A DNA stretch of 64,000 bases from positions 23,203 through 87,202 of the forward strand of contig JAABSX010000013.1 of assembly GCA_011390205.1 (NCBI GenBank), in the 5' to 3' direction. A program made the position numbers and the translations under genes. The DNA comes from Microscillaceae bacterium. Its GTDB lineage: Bacteria; Bacteroidota; Bacteroidia; Cytophagales; Microscillaceae. Every line of letters starts with the position of its first letter. The stretch's first letter is position 1. Below, piece by piece: positions 27,373 through 35,717 of this stretch. The notes below the pieces were generated by a model, which was not told where the DNA came from, made no database searches, and worked only from the letters and a program-made list of their open reading frames with translations.

Positions 27373-27861
27373 ATGCGAAATAGACCAACATTGTTTTTTC
27401 TGCTCTTTCTATCAGGATTGATCATCCCACAAATCAGCACAGCACAATCTGTAAAAGATGAACGAGTAGCCAGCAATCTGAGCAAACTCAACTTTAAATA
27501 TGATGTCAAAGATGATGGCACATTCCTTTTTACAGTGCCCGTGGGCAGCCGCACACAGATGGTTTTTGTACACTCAGCCACAAGCCAATATGACCAAATG
27601 GAAATAAGAGAGGTGTTTTCGGTAATTTATCAATCTAATCAAAGACCTACTGACATACAACTTGCAAAACTACTAACAGACAATAGTCAAAAAAAATTAG
27701 GGGCTTGGGAAATGATTATTGAGGGGGGGCAGGCTTTTTTGGTCTTTACTGCCAAAGTGCCTGCTGATCAGAATGATGCAGACCTGCGCTCTACGATTGA
27801 TATCGTGGCCACCTCTTCGGATGCCATGGAACAGCTACTTTTTAGTACAGATGAGTGGTAA
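27373..27861 (+). CDS. Small secreted protein of unknown function
   Basis: 162 residues, with a signal peptide ending in STAQS near residue 25. The mature part begins with a helix (VKDERVASNLSKLNFKYDV) and continues with strands (TFLFTVPVGSRTQMVFVHSA, AWEMIIEGGQAFLVFTAKVP). It resembles small alpha/beta sensor-like folds of the YbjN type in its helix-strand order, but this is only an impression. It follows the lamin-tail gene by 92 bases on the same strand and could end that transcript, or be independent. Confidence 0.78.
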   Translation: MRNRPTLFFLLFLSGLIIPQISTAQSVKDERVASNLSKLNFKYDVKDDGTFLFTVPVGSRTQMVFVHSATSQYDQMEIREVFSVIYQSNQRPTDIQLAKLLTDNSQKKLGAWEMIIEGGQAFLVFTAKVPADQNDADLRSTIDIVATSSDAMEQLLFSTDEW

Positions 27862-28068
27862 TCATGACGCAACAAAAAGTTATTTTTTATATAAAAATAA
27901 GTAATAATTATCTTTTTCCTTACAAGCTAGAATAATCACCTTTTTAGATGTCATAACTTTGTACATAAACTTAAGGTATATTTGTCAAAATACATTCTTC
28001 CATACTAATAAAATAATCGGCAGATAAGCAATTTATTTTTTGGGTTTATTGACAAAATTCTATTCATT

Positions 28069-28452
28069 ATGAACAAAGTTTTCGGGGCAAGCTATGCCGC
28101 TGTGTTTATTGATAAAAAAGAGAAGAAAATAAAAATAGTTTGGAAAGGCTCTCTGACAGGTATGCAGTTCAAACTGGTGCTAGAGCTGGTGCTAGAGCTG
28201 ATGCACAAATACAGCATTGATATCATTGCAGAAGACCGTAGTAAACTACGATTACAGCAAGAAGATGAGTCTGACTCGTGGATTAATAACTATTTTCTCC
28301 CGAATCTATCTCGTGTCAGTAAATACATCATCAAAGATTACCCATCTAGTTATCTGAAAAATTTGTTTTCTGATCTAGATGCAGACAATAGTCCTAAATA
28401 TATGTTATTTTCTAACCACCAAGAATTTGAAAACGCCTTTGAAATAGCTTAA
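28069..28452 (+). CDS. Cytoplasmic protein of unknown function, STAS-like size
   Basis: 127 residues without signal peptide. The N-terminal strands (YAAVFIDKKEKKIKIVWKG) and helix (QFKLVLELVLELMHKY), followed by a strand (SIDIIAEDRSKL) and two more helices, resemble the SpoIIAA/STAS-like small proteins frequent near signalling genes in this phylum; I cannot prove the family. The stretch LVLELVLELM comes from a 12-base tandem duplication in the DNA (28180-28203). It stands 245 bases before the histidine kinase gene, both on the plus strand. The link with signalling is inference. Confidence 0.7.
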   Translation: MNKVFGASYAAVFIDKKEKKIKIVWKGSLTGMQFKLVLELVLELMHKYSIDIIAEDRSKLRLQQEDESDSWINNYFLPNLSRVSKYIIKDYPSSYLKNLFSDLDADNSPKYMLFSNHQEFENAFEIA

Positions 28453-28653
28453 AAATGGCTTGCTAGCGAAAGAGTAATACAAAGAAAATCTCACAGATAT
28501 GTGTTTCCTGTTTAGATAGTATAGCATATTTATATACTAAGTACTGTTTTTAAATAAAAAAGTATAAAAAACATTTTTTGTACAAAACCTTACTTGGTAT
28601 TTAAACAAAAATAACCCAAAATGATTATATTTCGGAAACAAAGAAAGCTTACG

Positions 28654-28684
28654 TTGTCATCTAAATATATCTTCCTTATTTTTG
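28654..28684 (+). promoter_or_regulatory. Bacteroidota-type promoter immediately before the histidine kinase gene
   Basis: TTG (28654-28656), a 20-base spacer and TATTTTTG (28677-28684). The start codon at 28698 is only 13 bases beyond the -7 box, so the mRNA leader should be under ten bases. Confidence 0.6.
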
Positions 28685-28697
28685 CAACACATAACTA

Positions 28698-31298
28698 ATG
28701 GTTAAACCCGAAGAAATTGCCTTGGAAAAAACATCACAATACCTTTCAAAACTAGGTCAAGTAGGTCCAGCAATCACTTCGCAACCCTCCCTAAAAAAGA
28801 TTCTGAACATTTCTTTTGAATCGATTCAAAAGTTTATGTCTGCAGATTTATTCGCTATTGGCTCTTATGAAAGCACTAGAAAATACCTTAATTTTCACAT
28901 CCGAAGCAACGTAGATGCTACTTATGGCATTTATACCCAAGCGCTCTCACTCAAAAACAGCGAGCACCTCGCAAAAAAATGCTTCGATATGCAAACAAGC
29001 TTATCCGAGTCAGATTTTCAAGAGCAAGACAAAGCACTTGCTATGCTGGGCAAAGATGCCAACTACCAATCAGTGATGTATATCCCTTTGCATCATCTTC
29101 ACAAAAAAATAGGCGTACTCACGGTTCATTCTACCAAAGCGGATGCTTATTCAGAAATAGATCTCTACGTACTACAAAATTTTGCCGTCTTCATCAGCAT
29201 TGCCATTGAGAATGCGCAGGTTTATAAAAAAATGAAAAGCCAGAATGAAGAGATCATGAGAAAATCTCGTGAATATCAGTCACTTATAAAAGCAATGCCC
29301 CAAAGCTTGTTTCGGACAGATATAGATGGCAACATTACCTTCGCCAACCAAGCATTCCTCAAACAACTTGGCATCAAACTTGAAAACCTTATTGGACGAA
29401 AAATATACGATTTTTATGTCAAAGAACTTACAGATATACTTCGCTCAGATGACCTCTGGGTCTTTGAAAACGAAAATGATTTGGAGGCAATCAGAGTGCT
29501 GAAGACCTCCCCACTTGTAGAAGCCATCGTAGTGCAAATGATTAAATCTCCTATTTTTGACATGGAAAGCCGTGTCATAGGTGTGCAGACTACCTTCTGG
29601 GATATTACAGAAAAACAAAAAAATCAAGACCACCTACGCCTCCAAAAGGTAGAAATCAGAAAACAAGCCAGAGAACTTACCAAAATCAACCGTGAACTAG
29701 AGAAAAAGCAGGCTGATATCAAACTTATCAATGCTCGGCTAGAAGCCGAAATCCAGAGAAGCCTGCTACAGATTCGGAAGACTAAAGAAGAGTTGGATTT
29801 TTTCTTGTATCGTGCCTCTCATGACCTTCGCCGCCCACTCACTACCCTCATGGGGCTTACACAAGTAGCTCGGCTCTCTCTTGATAATCCTGATGCAGTC
29901 AGGCTTTTCGAGAAAGTAGATACTACTGCACATTTTATGGATAAAATGCTCGCTAAATTGTTAATGATTAGTGAGATTCACGAGACCAACTTCACCGTAA
30001 AACCTATTCAGTTTGAAAATCTGCTAAATCAAATCTACACAAAATATAAACCCGAACTGAGAGAGAAGGGAATACAGTGGGAATATAAAATCAAAGGTGA
30101 AATTACATTTAAGAGTATCACCAAGCTGATTGAGATTATTCTGGAAAATCTTGTAGAGAATGCCATTAATTTTTATCAGCCCGATGCAGACAGAGGCTCA
30201 TTCTTAAAAGTCAAGGTCTATCAAAAAAAGGATATTTTGCATATTATAGTCAGTGACAATGGGCAAGGCATCGCTTCTGAGCATCATTCTAAGGTCTTTA
30301 AAATGTATCAGCGTGCCAATTCCTCTTCACAAGGCAACGGGCTAGGGCTGTATGTAGTCAAAAAAGCACTCAATGCACTGGGCGGGCAGGTTTCTTTAGC
30401 AAGTAAAAAGAATGAATTTTCAGAATTTCACATCATACTACCCCCCTTTCAGGTGCTCAACAACAATAGCATCTCGGCAGAAATAAACGAAGTAAAAGAA
30501 ACTTCCATCAATAGTGAAACAAACAGTGTGGAAAAAGCAAAACTACAAATGCAAATAGAAGCTCTAGAATCGGAAAAGCACATCTTGCAATCACTTAATA
30601 ATACAAAAGACCAGTTTTTAAAGATTCTTTCACAAGATTTTAAACGCCCCCTTAAATCTTTGTTTCATTTTGCCCAACAGATTAATAATCAGTATGATAA
30701 ACTCAAACCCCAAGACATCAAAAAACTGGGTTTGGAGCTAGAAAACGCTACTAAAGAGTTTAGCCAAATGATAGACAATCTATTCTTAATGACTATCTTA
30801 CAGTTGGATAACTGGACACTCTCACTCGATGAGATCAATATTGATGAGGTCGTTCAGAATGTGGCAAATCAAGTAAAGCCTCTCATCAAAGCAAAGAATC
30901 TTCATATTTCTATCGATATTCCTGCATACAAGTTGTTTTCAGACAAAGTAGTCATTGAGAATGTATTGCATAACCTGCTTTCTAATGCCATTCGGTTTAC
31001 GCCTGAGCAAGGAAATATTGAGGTTTATTCAGAAATCAATGAAGAAGAATGCCTGATACATATCAAAGATTCAGGTATGGGGATTCCAGAAGACATACAG
31101 CATCTTTTGTTTAGAATAGAAAATAAAATCTCCCTCCCTGATACCGAAGGAAGAGAAAGCAATGGCTGGGGGCTACTCCTGAGCCAAGATTTTATCAAGA
31201 AAATAGGAGGCAAAGTTTGGCTTGAGAGCAAAGTATCTCAAGGAAGTATTGTCTCTTTTAATATCCCACTCAGACCCCAAAAGAAGCATAGCTCATAA
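28698..31298 (+). CDS. GAF-PAS sensor histidine kinase with two kinase modules, the second lacking its histidine
   Basis: 866 residues, no membrane helix. GAF domain about 12-175, PAS about 190-315, coiled coil, then a HisKA domain with SHDLRRPL (H375) and an ATPase domain with N-box NLVENAINF (about 484), DNGQGI and GNGLGL (about 545). A linker leads to a second, complete copy: HisKA-like SQDFKRPL where glutamine 646 replaces the phospho-accepting histidine (codon CAA instead of CAC/CAT), and an ATPase domain with LLSNAIRF (about 755), DSGMGI (about 789) and GWGLLLS (about 821). It is a cytoplasmic sensor kinase; the second module is probably regulatory. No response regulator gene lies nearby. 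Its 3' end overlaps the convergent prenyltransferase gene by 29 bases. Confidence 0.93.
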   Translation: MVKPEEIALEKTSQYLSKLGQVGPAITSQPSLKKILNISFESIQKFMSADLFAIGSYESTRKYLNFHIRSNVDATYGIYTQALSLKNSEHLAKKCFDMQTSLSESDFQEQDKALAMLGKDANYQSVMYIPLHHLHKKIGVLTVHSTKADAYSEIDLYVLQNFAVFISIAIENAQVYKKMKSQNEEIMRKSREYQSLIKAMPQSLFRTDIDGNITFANQAFLKQLGIKLENLIGRKIYDFYVKELTDILRSDDLWVFENENDLEAIRVLKTSPLVEAIVVQMIKSPIFDMESRVIGVQTTFWDITEKQKNQDHLRLQKVEIRKQARELTKINRELEKKQADIKLINARLEAEIQRSLLQIRKTKEELDFFLYRASHDLRRPLTTLMGLTQVARLSLDNPDAVRLFEKVDTTAHFMDKMLAKLLMISEIHETNFTVKPIQFENLLNQIYTKYKPELREKGIQWEYKIKGEITFKSITKLIEIILENLVENAINFYQPDADRGSFLKVKVYQKKDILHIIVSDNGQGIASEHHSKVFKMYQRANSSSQGNGLGLYVVKKALNALGGQVSLASKKNEFSEFHIILPPFQVLNNNSISAEINEVKETSINSETNSVEKAKLQMQIEALESEKHILQSLNNTKDQFLKILSQDFKRPLKSLFHFAQQINNQYDKLKPQDIKKLGLELENATKEFSQMIDNLFLMTILQLDNWTLSLDEINIDEVVQNVANQVKPLIKAKNLHISIDIPAYKLFSDKVVIENVLHNLLSNAIRFTPEQGNIEVYSEINEEECLIHIKDSGMGIPEDIQHLLFRIENKISLPDTEGRESNGWGLLLSQDFIKKIGGKVWLESKVSQGSIVSFNIPLRPQKKHSS

Positions 31299-32139
31299 AA
31301 TATACATTCAGACAGATTGCCGAAATCAAGTTTAGCCGCATCGTAGATTTATAATCGGCTGCCTGCTCATCCAAAAGCACTCTATAAAACCACACAAAAA
31401 AGTAAAGCAATACAGGCAGCAATGCCAGCTCAAAGCAAACTGCCCACAGAAAGCCCTGATAGTGCCAAAAATAAAAAAAATAAGCAACAGACACAGCTCC
31501 AAATACAATATTAGTAAACCAAAAAGTACCCTTCACCCCCAACAACAAACTCAAAGTACGGTCTCCTCGTTTAGAATCCTCCCGATGCTGATAGACCTGT
31601 GTCATAGGATATGAGCCCAGCAGCATCACTGTGGTCAGCAAAGCAGCATACAAAACCTCCCCCGACCATAAATCACCCCACACAGCGCTTGCGCTCACCC
31701 CCCAATACACCATCCAAAAGGTAAATGCCCCTTGAAAAACGCCTATCGTGAGCCAGCTTGTTAATGGATATTTTTTTAAGCGAATCTTATCATAACTGTA
31801 TGCTTTTGAGACCAACCCATACAATAATATCGCCCCTGCAAAATACACATCAATCAAAAGAGCCAAGAGTACTGCAGCCCCATCTAACAATATAGACACC
31901 CACCAAAGCTCCGCACTCACAGGAGGAGGGTTTTCTATGCCGCCAATGCTTTCTTCATCTTTGTCATAATAAGAGTTATAAGCATTGCTGGCAGGATAGA
32001 CAAGCAAATGCAGCAATACAAACACCAGTAGTGATTTCCACAAAACAGGCTGAGAAGCTACTGAGAGTGCAAATAAAAAAACAGGCATTAAAAAAAAAGA
32101 AAAAGGGATTCTTAAATGTATCCAAGTGGATTTTTTCAT
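31270..32139 (-). CDS. UbiA-family prenyltransferase homologue
   Basis: 289 residues with 7-9 hydrophobic helices. The first aspartate-rich motif is at about 52-63 (NAYNSYYDKDEE) and the second motif is KAYSYDKIRLK near residues 112-122, both in the places where UbiA enzymes bind the prenyl diphosphate through magnesium. In the first motif the third acidic residue is glutamate rather than aspartate, so the catalytic metal site may be altered but is probably complete. The acceptor is unknown (quinone, chlorophyll-like or lipid). Start ATG overlaps the stop of the upstream unknown gene by four bases (translational coupling), and its end overlaps the histidine kinase gene tail to tail. Confidence 0.85.
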   Translation of the reverse strand: MKKSTWIHLRIPFSFFLMPVFLFALSVASQPVLWKSLLVFVLLHLLVYPASNAYNSYYDKDEESIGGIENPPPVSAELWWVSILLDGAAVLLALLIDVYFAGAILLYGLVSKAYSYDKIRLKKYPLTSWLTIGVFQGAFTFWMVYWGVSASAVWGDLWSGEVLYAALLTTVMLLGSYPMTQVYQHREDSKRGDRTLSLLLGVKGTFWFTNIVFGAVSVAYFFYFWHYQGFLWAVCFELALLPVLLYFFVWFYRVLLDEQAADYKSTMRLNLISAICLNVYFMSYASFGV

Positions 32140-33584
32140 ATTTGTCTTTCTTGATTTATATCAAAGGTATATAATAAATTTTGATGCCCCATCTGCACAC
32201 TACACACGTACTTTCCGTTCATAAAGTGCCTGCGCTGGTGGTGAAGCACATAGTATCCTTTTGATGCGTTTTGCTGCTGCCAAGCATAGACTTCTTGTCC
32301 GCCCATATCTAGCACCCGAATGCCAAGCTGTGCTGTGGCTTCGGCCAAATAATACGTCATTTTTAGTTGCTGCCTATCTGATACCTCCACTTCAAAAGCC
32401 AAAAGTGCTTTGATTTTTTCGTGTGATACGTGAGGGAGCATTTGCTTTGTGCTTAAGAAAGCAATGCTTTCAGGAGGCAATGTTACTTTATGAAAGCCCT
32501 CCCCTTTCTTCAGCGAAAAGCCCTCTTTTGCCTCCTCTGAGATGCTAAATATTTCTTGAAAAAAGAAAGACGGAAATAAATCTGTACTGTGTATTTTCTG
32601 GCTTTCTTTTCCTAGATTTACCAAGATAGCCCCGTTCTCCCATTTTTTTTCCCAGTACCAGCCGTACAAATCCTGAAGCTGGCCAGGCTGCCCTCCTACA
32701 AACTGTAGGTGATGTAGGCGAGGTTTTCTCCAGAATAAACGCTCTAGGAGTGTATCAGCAGAAAAAACAATGTCTTTGTTGGGTATTTTTTGATACGAGA
32801 GATACGCCAATGGCATTCCTAAAATCATATTTACCAAGAATACAAAACTTGTCAGTTCGTCTGCTGTATCAGGGCTTGTGTTTTTGAGGTGAAGCCCCAA
32901 AGACTTTGCTCTGTGCTGTGGCTGCACAAGCATAGGTTTTAGCTTCATGAGGTACTGGAAGGTCTGTAAATCTAGCTTGTCAATGATGAGGGCATAGCCA
33001 TCTATATTTTTTTGCTGGCTTGCGAGCAAGTGATTCCACATCTGATAAGCTGCTTTGTCAGGCTGCTGAAAAGCTCCCCAAGCCAACAACTGGGTATCTC
33101 TAAATTCAGCCCTCAACTGCCCAATCATCACATCAAATGTACTGACAAACTCTGGAAGCAAAGACAACTGCCACTCCTCCGAAGCCTCTGCTGCTCCTGC
33201 TGCACTTAGCTCCCAATGGCTAATGGGCAAATCTTGGTAGCGTTTCCATTGCAATGGGGCATCCCTCCAGACCTGACTAAAGACAGGGTAAATAACCAGC
33301 AGTGATTGGTTTTGCTCCATCAAGTCTGCCCTCAATCTATGCAATGATTTGGCAGACATGCGCTCCAAATCCTCCCAGGCTACTGCCAACACAGGCACAG
33401 GATATTCTTGGGGGCTATCTGGGTCTGAAGAAGGAAAGGACATGAACCTTGCCCACTTTGCAAAATCAACGAACAAGGGCAACACCTTCACCTTGATTTT
33501 AAATGACTGATACTCACCCGACTGAATAAACAAAAAAGCCAAGCCTACAAACAAAAGTAGAATCCGATAAAATAAAGTATCCAT
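32136..33584 (-). CDS. Exported or membrane-anchored protein of unknown function, coupled to the prenyltransferase gene
   Basis: 482 residues. An N-terminal hydrophobic segment (ILLLFVGLAFLFIQ) anchors or exports it. Residues about 50-350 alternate helices and strands with many tryptophans and a region like a TIM-barrel hydrolase (LLAWGAFQQPDKAAYQMWNH, GYALIIDKLDLQTF), and the last 80 residues form a beta-sandwich (LGIRVLDMGGQEVYAW, MNGKYVCSVQMGHQNLLY) that resembles a T9SS-type tail without the NPxP start. No family recognised. The four-base overlap with the UbiA gene ties the two functionally, perhaps in making or modifying a surface lipid or glycan (inference). Confidence 0.8.
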   Translation of the reverse strand: MDTLFYRILLLFVGLAFLFIQSGEYQSFKIKVKVLPLFVDFAKWARFMSFPSSDPDSPQEYPVPVLAVAWEDLERMSAKSLHRLRADLMEQNQSLLVIYPVFSQVWRDAPLQWKRYQDLPISHWELSAAGAAEASEEWQLSLLPEFVSTFDVMIGQLRAEFRDTQLLAWGAFQQPDKAAYQMWNHLLASQQKNIDGYALIIDKLDLQTFQYLMKLKPMLVQPQHRAKSLGLHLKNTSPDTADELTSFVFLVNMILGMPLAYLSYQKIPNKDIVFSADTLLERLFWRKPRLHHLQFVGGQPGQLQDLYGWYWEKKWENGAILVNLGKESQKIHSTDLFPSFFFQEIFSISEEAKEGFSLKKGEGFHKVTLPPESIAFLSTKQMLPHVSHEKIKALLAFEVEVSDRQQLKMTYYLAEATAQLGIRVLDMGGQEVYAWQQQNASKGYYVLHHQRRHFMNGKYVCSVQMGHQNLLYTFDINQERQI

Positions 33585-33617
33585 AGGCTTATCAATGTTT
33601 TTTTGAAACTTGGCTCA

Positions 33618-35717
33618 TTAGCCCACCATCACGTGTGCTGCTGGATACTGATAAGAATTACTAAGTACTTTTTTGCTCAGTGCAAGTGCCAGTGTCAGTG
33701 TGCCTACACGCCCGACATACATGGTTACAATCAAAATGGCTTGGCTATATTCATTCAGTGCACCCGTGATGCCTGTGCTCAGCCCTACGGTAGCAAAAGC
33801 AGAAATCAGCTCAAAAAACAGCTCACGAATATCTACATTGGGCTGCACAATGGAGAGTACAAAAATACAAATTGTATTGTAAGTGATGGCAAAAGCCACA
33901 ATAGAAAATGCACGGTTGATGGTATCATTGGCAATAGAGCGATTGCCCAACTCTACAGTTTTCTTGCCTCTAATGCTTGCAAGAGCAGACACTGCCAGTA
34001 ATAAGAAAGTAGAGGTCTTGATGCCGCCACCCGTAGAGCCAGAGGCTGCCCCTACAAACATTAGGAATAAAAATAAAATGTAGGTAGGCTGTGACATGTC
34101 TCTAATAGCAAGGCTGACTGTGTTAAAGCCTGCCGTACGTGTAGTAACGGATTGAAAGAAAGAAATAACGATGGACTCATAGGTGGTCTTTCCTTTGAGC
34201 CAAAAATCATTGTCTTGCTCTAAAAAGAAAAGAAGTACTGTGCCACCCACCACAAATAAGATGGTCATATTGACAGAGATTTTTGTACCCATAGACCATC
34301 CTTTCCAAGGCATTTTGACACGTTCTCTCATTTTTCGGGGTGAGAAAACATCTTGAATCGTAGTGAAGCCTAGGCTTCCAAATATAATCACAAATGCCAG
34401 CACCAAGTGTGCTACATAGCTAGTGTCTACACCAGCCTCTGCCAGCCCATTCGGAAAAAGACTAAACCCCGCATTACAAAAAGCTGATACAGAATGAAAT
34501 ATAGAATAGTATATTTTATTCGTAAGCGTGTTTGAAACCCTTGAGCTTTCTAAGACTTCCTCTTCTGGTGGAGGCAAAGGATATTGCTCAGAGCCTGCCA
34601 TAAGCACTTCTATGGCTTGGTCTGCATCTTCTGCAGATACGAGTTCTTCTTCATTCACATCGCCTTGCTCCTCTAAATCTATGGTGCCATCAGTGTATGT
34701 TACGAGGCCTTTTTGCTGTGCACCTACATTCAGTGTATCTTCTGAACGCTCTTTAATTTCTGCTGCAAGCATCTCTACACGGTCAGGGTCTATCCTGACA
34801 GGTGTGGTAAAGTTTACATTCTCTCCCCAGGAAAAAAACAAGGCAATCGCTCCGATAAATTCTATCCCAAAGGTCAGTAGGACAACCTGCTGCAAGGTCT
34901 TGCGGGCAGAAGATAAATTTTCAGTACTCAATACATCCTGAATGATGGCTTGCTGCTTCATTCCTACTCCTTGACTTAAGAAAGTAGCAAAAAAAGTAGC
35001 AAAAGACACAATCCCGATGCCACCGAGCTGAAGCAAAAATAAAATCACTAACTGCCCCTTAAGCGTAAAATAAGAAGAAACCGTAACAGTGCTCAGCCCC
35101 GTAACGCAAGAAGCACTTGTAGATATAAACAATGCCCCCAAGAAGGGCATCCCTCCTGGTTCTGTGGTCATTGCTGGCATCATCAATAAAAATGTGCCTA
35201 TCAGAATCAATAAAATAAAACTTGCAATGAAGGTAGTAGCTGGTTTGATTTTAATGGCTGCCAATAACTGGCTTGCCCTTGCAAAGCCTATCATCGTGAG
35301 TGTGATAATATACAAAGCCACAAAAGACTCATAAAAAAGCCTAAAATCAGACAAGCCTAAAAGCAAAAATACATAGTATGAAATATCAACCCCTAGTAGC
35401 GAAAAAAAGCCTATAAACAAAGAGAAACCTACTAAAAAGCCCTCGAGTATTTTCTCCCGAATATACTCTGGACGATTTTGGGCATATACCAGACGTACAA
35501 AATAATCTAAGATAAAAATCACAATCAGCACCTCGAGCCACCCAAACACACGGCTAATTTCATCACTTTCTAAATCAAAACCCAAAGAGTAAATCAAAGC
35601 CCCCAATGCAACAAACAAGGTAATTGTGTTGGTTATTTTAAGGATACCATAAATCCGCTCTCTACTGTTGTAGATAATCTCATTGATTCTTTCTATGGTT
35701 CTCTGACGATTTATCAT
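33618..35717 (-). CDS. TrkH/KtrB-type potassium uptake channel subunit
   Basis: 699 residues. Residues 1-150 add four hydrophobic helices before the canonical core. The four pore loops carry their glycines: CVTGLSTV (about 203), CNAGFSLF, TRTAGFNTV and TVGLSTGITG. Between pore domains one and two, residues about 302-392 form an acidic insert (runs such as IDLEEQGDVNEEE and PPPEEEVLE), longer than the usual loop and on the outer face by topology. K+ uptake needs a TrkA/KtrA regulator, not present here. Start ATG overlaps the heptose-kinase stop by four bases (ATGA), so the two are translated together. Confidence 0.92.
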   Translation of the reverse strand: MINRQRTIERINEIIYNSRERIYGILKITNTITLFVALGALIYSLGFDLESDEISRVFGWLEVLIVIFILDYFVRLVYAQNRPEYIREKILEGFLVGFSLFIGFFSLLGVDISYYVFLLLGLSDFRLFYESFVALYIITLTMIGFARASQLLAAIKIKPATTFIASFILLILIGTFLLMMPAMTTEPGGMPFLGALFISTSASCVTGLSTVTVSSYFTLKGQLVILFLLQLGGIGIVSFATFFATFLSQGVGMKQQAIIQDVLSTENLSSARKTLQQVVLLTFGIEFIGAIALFFSWGENVNFTTPVRIDPDRVEMLAAEIKERSEDTLNVGAQQKGLVTYTDGTIDLEEQGDVNEEELVSAEDADQAIEVLMAGSEQYPLPPPEEEVLESSRVSNTLTNKIYYSIFHSVSAFCNAGFSLFPNGLAEAGVDTSYVAHLVLAFVIIFGSLGFTTIQDVFSPRKMRERVKMPWKGWSMGTKISVNMTILFVVGGTVLLFFLEQDNDFWLKGKTTYESIVISFFQSVTTRTAGFNTVSLAIRDMSQPTYILFLFLMFVGAASGSTGGGIKTSTFLLLAVSALASIRGKKTVELGNRSIANDTINRAFSIVAFAITYNTICIFVLSIVQPNVDIRELFFELISAFATVGLSTGITGALNEYSQAILIVTMYVGRVGTLTLALALSKKVLSNSYQYPAAHVMVG

